Source: Helicobacter sp. (lineage in GTDB: Bacteria > Campylobacterota > Campylobacteria > Campylobacterales > Helicobacteraceae). Taken from it: DNA of 17,565 bases. The notes beneath the pieces are model-generated. The model did no database searches, was not told the origin of the DNA, and worked only from the letters and a program-made list of their open reading frames with translations. Below, one piece after another: positions 1 through 6,627 of this stretch; within the stretch, counting starts at the first letter, position 1; each line of letters begins with the position of its first letter. The translations under genes were made by a program, and so were the position numbers. The stretch lies in NCBI RefSeq assembly GCF_014799995.1, contig NZ_JAAVGY010000031.1, forward strand, positions 1-17,565, given 5' to 3'.

Positions 1-680
1 GCTATGATAGCACAAGTGGACAGTATTCGCAAAGTCTTTCTTATTCCTCTTCTTTGGTAGCAAATTTTGATTCAGAAATCACGGATAAAAATGGTAATAC
101 CTTTGTCTCCAGAACACAACTTGTTATGGGCAAAAGCCTTGAGAGCCAAATCACCGGTGGTGTAGAGAGTGTAAATGACACGCTTAAAGAATTTTTAGAA
201 GGACAGAAATTTACATTAGACTATGATGGAGAGCTAGACGAAGAGAGCTTCAAAAACAGTGGATTGGATAATATGTTACTCATCATTGATAGCAAGAATA
301 ATGCCATAGCAAATGCCTTTAATGAAGTCTTAAGCCAGAAAAACGACTTCGGCAAGATATATGGTAGAGAGGATAAAGAGCTAGTCTCTCTTTTTGAAAC
401 ATTGCATAATGTCTTAAGTTCCTCATTGGAGATATTCTTAGGAATCGCACAAAATCAAAATGATACAAACAACAAAGATTCTAAAAATATGTTAAACAAC
501 ATTGCAAGTTTCAGTTCTAGGGAGTATAACTTAAATATTACCACCGCTAAAGTAGGCATACAAAACGCAGATATGTCAAACGAACAGCAATGGAAAGCGC
601 AAAAAATGGATATTGAGAGTTTAGAGATTCTAAGCTATTCAAGTTCTAGTTATAAAAGCTCGTTTATGCTTAACGCTTAA
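1..680 (+). CDS. Hypothetical protein, paralogue of the next gene (5' end cut by the window)
   Basis: I do not recognise this family. The frame is open from base 3, so the true start lies upstream and the TTG at 54 is not a real start; 225 codons are visible before the TAA at 678-680. The visible part aligns with residues 142-341 of the downstream protein: it opens with an SGQYSQSLSYSSS segment matching SGEYSQSLAYSSS, then shares a TQLVMGK/NQLALGK block, a SQITGG/NQITNG block and a LEGQxFxxDxDG acidic motif, and both end in a short SFxxxA tail. Composition is rich in Ser, Asn and Gln, with one visible Cys-free stretch throughout and no membrane helix. The next gene starts 22 bases downstream behind an AAGGAA ribosome site, so the two are probably co-transcribed. 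Function is unknown. Confidence 0.8.
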   Translation, partial: YDSTSGQYSQSLSYSSSLVANFDSEITDKNGNTFVSRTQLVMGKSLESQITGGVESVNDTLKEFLEGQKFTLDYDGELDEESFKNSGLDNMLLIIDSKNNAIANAFNEVLSQKNDFGKIYGREDKELVSLFETLHNVLSSSLEIFLGIAQNQNDTNNKDSKNMLNNIASFSSREYNLNITTAKVGIQNADMSNEQQWKAQKMDIESLEILSYSSSSYKSSFMLNA

Positions 681-702
681 AAATTCTCATATAAGGAATC
701 AA

Positions 703-1728
703 ATGGCAATTTCATTGAATCTTTTTAATCAACATTCCACCTTTAATACATTGGAGAATCTCAAGCCAAGAATCAGTAAAGAACCTAATGATAGCGGCAA
801 TAAAACAGGGGATAATGCTAAAGCCGACACACAGGACACTAAGGTAGCAATGAATAATGAAGTCAAGCAAAGCCTCTTGAATATCAGCCCAATAGACAAG
901 GCGCATAATAGCTTGGCAAATGTAATGTTAAGAGTGTTGGTTGATGCAATAGAAAATGGGTATGATGAATATGCTAATTCTATGATAGAAAGTATGGTGC
1001 AAAATTCTAAGTTGCCTGCTTCAAGTGCAAATGCACCCGGTGGCTCTAAAGGTGGTATTTATGTAGGTTCAATCTTTAATACCACAAGCATTGAATTTAC
1101 ACAAAGCATTTCCTACACGTTTCACTACAATCACCAAAGCGGAGAATATTCTCAAAGCCTCGCGTATTCTTCTAGCTTTGTTGCGACTTTCAACGCAGAA
1201 TTTACTGATAGAGGCGGCAATAAAATAAAAACTCAAAACCAACTTGCTTTAGGTAAAAACTTTGAAAACCAAATCACCAATGGACAAGAATCCCTCACCT
1301 CTGCCCTCAAAAGTTTGTTAGAGGGACAAACTTTCAATGTAGATTTTGATGGTGATTTTAATGAGTTTGGAGAGGATTTGCAAAAGGGGCTTAATCGCAA
1401 TCTTTATCTTTTTGAAAGCACGGGAGATTCTCTATCTAAAGCCCTGCAAGAGCTAAAAACTCCCAAAGATAATTATGAATCTCTTTTGAGTAATCTCCAA
1501 AATATGTTAAATTCTAATCTTGAAATGTTCGTGGGGATTCCTAAAGAAAATCAAAACACCCCTGCCCTACAAGATTGGCTTAAAACTCCAAATACACTGA
1601 CTATTACTGCTTCATACGCAGAATATAGCGCGCAATGGATAGGGAAAAGGCTCAATAACTCGGAATCTGGAATATGGTTTTATGGCTCTATTCATCAAGA
1701 GAGTGCCTCTTTTAGATTTGAAGCTTAA
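703..1728 (+). CDS. Hypothetical protein, second member of a tandem paralogous pair
   Basis: A 341-residue protein of a family I do not recognise. ATG 703 is preceded by ATAAGGAATCAA, a good ribosome site. There is no N-terminal hydrophobic segment, so no Sec signal peptide or membrane anchor is visible. Residues 1-60 are polar and low in structure, 61-101 look helical (SLANVMLRVLVDAIENGYDE), 106-120 are a Gly/Ser/Ala-rich linker, and 124-341 form the region shared with the upstream gene: a Ser/Tyr-rich block at 129-160, NQLALGKNFENQITNG at 179-194, the acidic LEGQTFNVDFDGDF stretch at 206-219, and a helical segment at 257-279. No Cys is present. Lack of a signal peptide with polar, Asn/Gln-rich composition would fit a cytoplasmic protein or one exported by a non-Sec route such as the flagellar apparatus; the latter is only a guess. 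Confidence 0.85.
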   Translation: MAISLNLFNQHSTFNTLENLKPRISKEPNDSGNKTGDNAKADTQDTKVAMNNEVKQSLLNISPIDKAHNSLANVMLRVLVDAIENGYDEYANSMIESMVQNSKLPASSANAPGGSKGGIYVGSIFNTTSIEFTQSISYTFHYNHQSGEYSQSLAYSSSFVATFNAEFTDRGGNKIKTQNQLALGKNFENQITNGQESLTSALKSLLEGQTFNVDFDGDFNEFGEDLQKGLNRNLYLFESTGDSLSKALQELKTPKDNYESLLSNLQNMLNSNLEMFVGIPKENQNTPALQDWLKTPNTLTITASYAEYSAQWIGKRLNNSESGIWFYGSIHQESASFRFEA

Positions 1729-1769
1729 TAGGGATTCTACCCTACCCCTCTTGCCACAATCAAACCAAG

Positions 1770-2315
1770 TTAGAAATCTAGCTCGTGTGTGAGATTCTTA
1801 AACTTAATGTCCTCTAGTTGTTTTTTGATATGTTTATTTTCCTCATTCAAAGAATCTAGTTGCGCCTGAAGTTGAATGAGGCTGCGACTTGTATAATAAA
1901 TATTGTTGCGAATATAAACTTTTGGTACAAAAAGCAAAAGTGCAGCAAACATAACAACAAACACAAGACACACGAATTTAAATGGAATCTCTTTGGTAGT
2001 CAAATCTACCTCTAACACAGCTTCTTTTTCCTCTATATTTAGGCTTGTAGTTTGTGATTCTGCCTCATTAGAGGAATTTTCATTTTTGACCTCAAGCAAT
2101 AAATCATCTAATAAGACAAGATTTCCTTTTGGTTCTTGTGGCAAAATAAAATCGTTTGGAGATTCCAATATATCATTGGTTTTTGCATATCGCTCTTCTA
2201 AAAAATCTAAATTTTCTTCAGAGATTTTACTCTCTTTTCTAAAGAATCTTTCCCAAAAACTCCGTTTTCGCATTTTGTCTTTCTGCTCTAAGCGCAAATT
2301 TTCGTAAGATTCCAT
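1770..2315 (-). CDS. Single-pass membrane protein with FtsL-like layout, downstream of rsmH
   Basis: A 181-residue protein in the position that ftsL occupies in many division clusters, immediately after rsmH. The stop of rsmH and this ATG abut (TAAATG), implying coupled translation. Residues 1-110 are hydrophilic and highly charged (probably cytoplasmic), 113-131 form one strong transmembrane helix, and 141-172 are a predicted coiled coil with Leu/Ile at heptad spacing (SLIQLQAQLDSLNEEN). This N-in, one-helix, short periplasmic coiled-coil layout is that of FtsL/DivIC-type divisome proteins. The cytoplasmic part is longer than in E. coli FtsL (121 residues in total there). The family is poorly conserved in sequence, so the assignment rests on topology and position, not on motif matches. 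It is the last gene of the minus-strand cluster and converges on the plus-strand gene ending at 1728. Confidence 0.7.
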   Translation of the reverse strand: MESYENLRLEQKDKMRKRSFWERFFRKESKISEENLDFLEERYAKTNDILESPNDFILPQEPKGNLVLLDDLLLEVKNENSSNEAESQTTSLNIEEKEAVLEVDLTTKEIPFKFVCLVFVVMFAALLLFVPKVYIRNNIYYTSRSLIQLQAQLDSLNEENKHIKKQLEDIKFKNLTHELDF

Positions 2316-3260
2316 TTAATCCCTCTGAAATTCAAAGCTACGAAGCTTTGCGCTTCGCGAACGTGGATTTGCTTGTATTTCTCTTTCCTCTGCGCACAAG
2401 GGTTTCTTGTAGAGATTCCGCCCTTTTTGGTGGTTGTTTCCACAAACACACCGCATTATCCCCCTATCGCAAATACATTTTTTCTCCCATTCTTTAAACG
2501 CAAGCTTCACAAGCCTATCCTCTAGGGAATGAAAAGAAATAATAGAAAGCCTTGCGCCTTTTTGCAGGGGTTGATTTTTGATGATTTGAAGCAATCGTGT
2601 CAATTCACCCAATTCATCATTGACTGCGATTCGCAAGGCTTGAAATGCTTGCGTTGCCGGGTGAATCTTGGGGTGGCAAAAGTGCTTAGCAATCAAATGA
2701 CTTAGTACCTTAGCACTTGTGAATTTTTCTATTTTTCGTGATTCCACAATCAAACGCGCGAGTTTTTTATACTCTCTAATCTCTCCAAAATCCCTAAAGA
2801 TTTGTTCTAGCTGACTTAAAGTGTAGTGATTTACGATTTCTTTGGCATTTAAAATCTGCTCTTGATTCATTCGCATATCAAGTTGTTCTGAATCAAAGCA
2901 GAATCCGCGCTCTTTGTCATCAAACTGCAAAGAAGAAACGCCAATATCTGCTAGGATTCCAACAATACCCCGATACAAATCCACTTCCTTAAAGAGTTGC
3001 GCTAGCACTTCGCTATATCTGCCAAATTTATAAGAGAATCTCTCCCCAAAGCCTTCTAATCTCTTGCTTGCAAAAGCAATTGCATTTTTGTCTTGGTCAA
3101 TTCCTATGATTTTAAGATTGGGATACGCGTTTAATAATGCCTCACTATGCCCACCAAAGCCCAAAGTACAATCAATAAGCACCCCACCCTTTTGCATTAA
3201 AGGTGTATCAAAGGATTCTACAACTTGTCTTAGCAAAACAGGAATATGTGGAATATCCAT
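2316..3260 (-). CDS. rsmH: 16S rRNA (cytosine(1402)-N(4))-methyltransferase RsmH (MraW)
   Basis: S-adenosylmethionine-dependent enzyme that methylates N4 of C1402 in the decoding centre of 16S rRNA. From ATG 3260 it is 314 residues, the usual size. Visible motifs: HIPVLL at 5-10, the SAM loop DCTLGFGGHS at 30-39, GIDQD at 53-57, DIGVSSLQFDD at 105-115, NDELGEL at 214-220 and ISFHSLEDR at 240-248. An in-frame TTG lies two codons upstream (3266), but it is only two bases from the nearest AGG, whereas ATG 3260 has TAGG seven bases ahead; I prefer the ATG. The C-terminal part carries two CxC pairs (C262/C264 and C271/C273), which look like a metal-binding insertion. It follows murA by 8 bases and abuts the FtsL-like gene. 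Confidence 0.95.
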   Translation of the reverse strand: MDIPHIPVLLRQVVESFDTPLMQKGGVLIDCTLGFGGHSEALLNAYPNLKIIGIDQDKNAIAFASKRLEGFGERFSYKFGRYSEVLAQLFKEVDLYRGIVGILADIGVSSLQFDDKERGFCFDSEQLDMRMNQEQILNAKEIVNHYTLSQLEQIFRDFGEIREYKKLARLIVESRKIEKFTSAKVLSHLIAKHFCHPKIHPATQAFQALRIAVNDELGELTRLLQIIKNQPLQKGARLSIISFHSLEDRLVKLAFKEWEKKCICDRGIMRCVCGNNHQKGRNLYKKPLCAEEREIQANPRSRSAKLRSFEFQRD

Positions 3261-3268
3261 TAGCAAGC

Positions 3269-4537
3269 CTATTCCTGCAAGCGAGAAATCTGCGCACCTA
3301 ATTTTGTAAGCTTTGCTTCTAAGTCCTCATAACCCCTATCTAAATGATAGATTCTGTGAATATCTGTTTGTCCCTCTGCAACTAAACCTGCAATCACCAA
3401 TGCGCTAGAAGCACGCAAATCCGTTGCCATCACATCTGCACCAATGAGCTCACTGACTCCATAAATTGTTGCGGTATTGCCACGCAAACTAATATTTGCT
3501 CCCATACGTTGCAATTCGCTTACATGCATAAACCGATTTTCAAATAGCCTTTCCTCAATAATGCTACTCCCCTCACATTGCGTTGCAAGTGCCATAAATT
3601 GCGCCTGCATATCTGTGGGGAATCCCGGATATTCTGTCGTAGAGAGTTCAAAGGCATTGCGTTTTTCTGCGGGATAAATTGTAATGGAATCGTGATTATA
3701 GGTAAGCTTAAAGCCAATTTCCTCAAGCTTAGAAATCACTGCGCCTAGATGATTTGGATTGATTCTGTGCAAAGTGATTTGAGAATTTGTAATCGCCCCC
3801 GCACACAAATAAGTCCCTGCTTCAATGCGGTCTGGAATCACCACGATTCTATCGGGTAATCTTAAAGCTTCCATATTCGTTCCATAGATTTCAATCTCAT
3901 CACTTCCGATTCCATTAATTTCTACACCACTTGCTTTTAATACTTCGCAAAGTTGCACGACTTCAGGCTCTTTAGCTGCGTGGATAATAGTCGTCTTGCC
4001 TTTTGCCATTGCGGCTGCCATTAAAATATTTTCTGTGCCTGTAACGGTGATTTTGTCAAAGTTTATTGTCGCACCTTTTAGTCCCTCTTTGGCAGTTGCG
4101 ATGATATAACCTCCCTCTATCCGAATCTTTGCTCCCATTTTTTCTAATGCTTTAATATGCAAATCCACAGGACGCGCCCCAATGGCACAGCCTCCGGGGA
4201 GACTGACTTCGCAATGCCCAAAGCGTCCCAAAAGAGGTCCTAGAACCAAAATAGATGCGCGCATTTTACGCACAATATCATAAGTCGCCTTTGTGCTATT
4301 GAGTTTAGAGATTTCTACGCTTGTTGTATGATTATCTTGTTCGCTCACCTCACAACCAAGCATTGTAAGGAGACTGAAAAATGTCTTAATATCTACGACA
4401 TTAGGGAGATTTTCAAGTGTTACTTTGTTGGCGGCAAGAAGGGTCAATGCAATCAGAGGCAAAGCAGAATTTTTCGCCCCTGCAATATTGATTGCTCCTT
4501 GCAAACGCGTCCCTCCTTTTAATGCTAAAAAATCCAT
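3269..4537 (-). CDS. murA: UDP-N-acetylglucosamine 1-carboxyvinyltransferase MurA
   Basis: Cytoplasmic enzyme that transfers enolpyruvate from PEP to UDP-GlcNAc, the first committed step of peptidoglycan synthesis. At 422 residues it is full length. K22-N23 of the AKNSALP motif, the LPGGCAIGARPVDLH loop with the catalytic Cys at 117, the general-base Asp in EYPGFPTDMQAQ (D309) and ATDLRAS (371-377) are all present. Cys117 is the residue fosfomycin alkylates, so the enzyme should be of the fosfomycin-sensitive type. The inverted EPSP-synthase-like repeat is intact. It lies 33 bases after the small membrane protein gene and 8 bases before rsmH; the galU - small protein - murA order matches H. 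pylori HP0646-0648 as I recall it. Confidence 0.97.
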   Translation of the reverse strand: MDFLALKGGTRLQGAINIAGAKNSALPLIALTLLAANKVTLENLPNVVDIKTFFSLLTMLGCEVSEQDNHTTSVEISKLNSTKATYDIVRKMRASILVLGPLLGRFGHCEVSLPGGCAIGARPVDLHIKALEKMGAKIRIEGGYIIATAKEGLKGATINFDKITVTGTENILMAAAMAKGKTTIIHAAKEPEVVQLCEVLKASGVEINGIGSDEIEIYGTNMEALRLPDRIVVIPDRIEAGTYLCAGAITNSQITLHRINPNHLGAVISKLEEIGFKLTYNHDSITIYPAEKRNAFELSTTEYPGFPTDMQAQFMALATQCEGSSIIEERLFENRFMHVSELQRMGANISLRGNTATIYGVSELIGADVMATDLRASSALVIAGLVAEGQTDIHRIYHLDRGYEDLEAKLTKLGAQISRLQE

Positions 4538-4570
4538 TTCACTTTCCTTTTTGTTGTTAAATTGAAGTTG

Positions 4571-5023
4571 CTATTTCTTTTTGGCTTTTTTCTCATCACG
4601 ATTCTTTAATGCCGAACCAATCACTGTTTCTATTTCTTTTTTATAATTTGGATTTGCTTTGACAATCTCTTCTCTATAATTGACTACGCGGTCAATATCC
4701 ATATTGGGACACCAAGAAAGCGCACTGATAAAGTCAATGCGCCCTTGATATTCTTTGCTCTCCTTGCCAATGTCTCCAAAATGTAAAAAATGCTGATTAA
4801 AGGCTGCTAATGCCTCTTCTAGTAATTCGTGTTCGGAATTTTCATCTTTAAAGATTGAGATGAGATAATTAATGTTTTGGAACTTTCTCTCTCGCCCTCT
4901 TAATATCGCAAGGTAGGATTGGATTCTTTCATAGATAACAAATCCACCTGCAAGCAAGAAAAACGGCATCATCAAGATACATAAAAACAAAAAAATAAAA
5001 AGATGAAAATTAAAACTATACAT
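4571..5023 (-). CDS. Conserved small membrane-anchored protein, HP0647-like, between galU and murA
   Basis: A 150-residue protein whose position between galU and murA matches the uncharacterised H. pylori HP0647; the correspondence is by gene order and size from memory, not a search. Residues 7-31 form one hydrophobic helix. The segment after it is strongly basic (RIQSYLAILRGRERKF, 33-48) and the C-terminus ends in KKAKKK, so by the positive-inside rule the soluble domain faces the cytoplasm. Residues 60-145 look largely helical. No catalytic motif is visible. The ATG at 5023 is five bases after the galU stop, with no strong Shine-Dalgarno sequence, suggesting translation coupled to galU. Function unknown; a role tied to envelope precursor synthesis is suggested only by context. 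Confidence 0.85.
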   Translation of the reverse strand: MYSFNFHLFIFLFLCILMMPFFLLAGGFVIYERIQSYLAILRGRERKFQNINYLISIFKDENSEHELLEEALAAFNQHFLHFGDIGKESKEYQGRIDFISALSWCPNMDIDRVVNYREEIVKANPNYKKEIETVIGSALKNRDEKKAKKK

Positions 5024-5028
5024 AGCTA

Positions 5029-5853
5029 TTAACCATTTTTCAATTTATCATAAAAAATATTCGTTGCTTTCACAAAGCCATCGACACTACCACAATCATA
5101 GCGCGCACCCTTAAATTTATATCCGAGCACCATTCCCCTTTTGCATTGCTCCAAAAGTGCATCAGTAATTTGAATCTCACCATTTTTGCCCGGTTTAGTG
5201 TGATGCAAAATTTCAAAAATATCTGGAGTGAGAATATAACGTCCAATGATAGCTAAATTACTTGGTGCTTCCTCTTTGCTTGGTTTTTCAATCATATCAT
5301 CTACGACAAACACATCTTCATCTATTTTTCTCCCCGCAATCACACCATATTTGCTTACTTCCTCTAATTCCACTTCCTCTACAGCAACAATGGAGCAACG
5401 ATATTTTGCATAAATCTTGCACATTTGGCTTAACACGCCCTCCCCCTCATTATCGCACAAGTCATCACTCAAAATCACTGCAAAGGGTTCGTTCCCAATC
5501 AGACTTTCTCCGGTCAATATTGCGTGCCCTAAGCCTTTCATTTCCATTTGACGCGTATAAGAAAAAGTGCAAGATTCTAAAATATGACGAATGTCTTTTA
5601 AAAGATTTTCTTTACTCGTTCCCCTAAGTTGATGTTCTAATTCATAACTAATATCAAAAAAATCCTCCAATGACCTTTTTCCTCGTCCTGTAACGATTGC
5701 CATATTAAAGATTCCAGCCGCCATTGCTTCTTCTACACCATATTGGATTAAAGGCTTATTGATAATGGGTAACATTTCTTTAGGCGTTGTTTTGGTTGCA
5801 GGCAAGAATCGCGTGCCATAACCTGCGGCGGGAAATAAGCATTTTTTTATCAT
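5029..5853 (-). CDS. galU: UTP-glucose-1-phosphate uridylyltransferase GalU
   Basis: Cytoplasmic enzyme making UDP-glucose from glucose-1-phosphate and UTP, feeding lipopolysaccharide, lipooligosaccharide and glycan synthesis. It has 274 residues, typical of the bacterial family. Motifs: nucleotide-binding GYGTRFLPATK at 11-21, KEMLPI at 25-30, GLGHAI at 107-112, the metal-binding LSDD at 128-131, EKP at 189-191, GEIQITDAL at 225-233 and DCGS at 253-256. ATG 5853 is preceded by AAGGAG with a five-base spacer, the strongest ribosome site in this cluster. It follows the DUF815 gene by 9 bases and precedes the small membrane protein gene by 5. Confidence 0.97.
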   Translation of the reverse strand: MIKKCLFPAAGYGTRFLPATKTTPKEMLPIINKPLIQYGVEEAMAAGIFNMAIVTGRGKRSLEDFFDISYELEHQLRGTSKENLLKDIRHILESCTFSYTRQMEMKGLGHAILTGESLIGNEPFAVILSDDLCDNEGEGVLSQMCKIYAKYRCSIVAVEEVELEEVSKYGVIAGRKIDEDVFVVDDMIEKPSKEEAPSNLAIIGRYILTPDIFEILHHTKPGKNGEIQITDALLEQCKRGMVLGYKFKGARYDCGSVDGFVKATNIFYDKLKNG

Positions 5854-5862
5854 TTTTTCTCC

Positions 5863-6627
5863 TTATAAATAGTCTAACAAACCACTTTGGTAAAGCATAT
5901 AAAATTGTGCGGCAGTGCGTGGATTGCGCGTTCCCTTTTGGGTAGCATATTGTAGGGCGATTTTACGAATCTTTTCCCATTCTTGTGTTTCTTTTATTTC
6001 TTTGAAATAACTTTCTAAAACTTCCAAATATTCTGTGCTTCCTTGAGCGTAAAATCCAATACACAATGGAAAGCGGTCGCTTAATGCGATTTTGTCTTCA
6101 TTTCCCTCATAGCCAAAAATCTCATTTTCATCGTGAAATTCTGGTAACAAATGTCGTCTATTAGAGGTGGCATAGATTTTTGTATTTTTGGGCAATGTTT
6201 CCAATCCACCCTCTAACACACTTTTCAAGCCTTTATAGGTTTTTTCATTGTTTTCAAAGCTTAAATCATCGCAAAAGATGATGAATTTATAGTGTTTGTT
6301 GCGTAAAATATCTAAAATCTCGGGTAGAATCTCTAAATTTTCTTTTTCTACCTGCAAGATTCTTAAGCCCTCTTTGGCGTATTTGAGCAACAAGGCTTTA
6401 ATCAATGAGCTTTTTCCACACCCTCTAGCACCCCATAATAAAACATTCACGCCTAAGCCTTGATACAAAAAGGATTCCGTATTGGCGCATAAAAGTTTGA
6501 TTTCTTTGTCTAAGCCAAAAAAAGATTCTAAACTTTGAGATTCTATTGTATCAATGCCGTGCAAATAGCCACTTTTACGATAAATTGCCGCAATTTGTGA
6601 TTCCAAATTCCAAGCAAATTCTATCAT
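5863..6627 (-). CDS. DUF815-type AAA+ ATPase coupled to clpA
   Basis: A 254-residue P-loop ATPase of the DUF815 type. The Walker A motif GARGCGKSS is at 66-74, Walker B FIIFCDD at 115-121, a sensor-like TSNRRHL at 154-160 and LSDRFPL with a candidate arginine finger at 182-188. A conserved-looking NPRTAAQF segment is at 235-242. The physiological role of this family is not established as far as I know. Its ATG overlaps the clpA stop as ATGA, with AAAGG seven bases ahead, so it should be translated by ribosomes finishing clpA; that may tie it to ClpA function. It is shorter than many DUF815 members, which carry a longer N-terminus. Domain call is confident; function is not. Confidence 0.88.
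   Translation of the reverse strand: MIEFAWNLESQIAAIYRKSGYLHGIDTIESQSLESFFGLDKEIKLLCANTESFLYQGLGVNVLLWGARGCGKSSLIKALLLKYAKEGLRILQVEKENLEILPEILDILRNKHYKFIIFCDDLSFENNEKTYKGLKSVLEGGLETLPKNTKIYATSNRRHLLPEFHDENEIFGYEGNEDKIALSDRFPLCIGFYAQGSTEYLEVLESYFKEIKETQEWEKIRKIALQYATQKGTRNPRTAAQFYMLYQSGLLDYL

Noticed and set aside
54..680. Treating the first gene as complete from TTG 54
   Set aside because: The frame is open to the window edge and the codons before 54 match the paralogue, so the gene is cut off.
1729..1744. Short hairpin TAGGG-ATTCTA-CCCTA between the convergent genes ending at 1728 and 1770
   Set aside because: Only five base pairs and no U-tract on either strand, so I do not call it a terminator.
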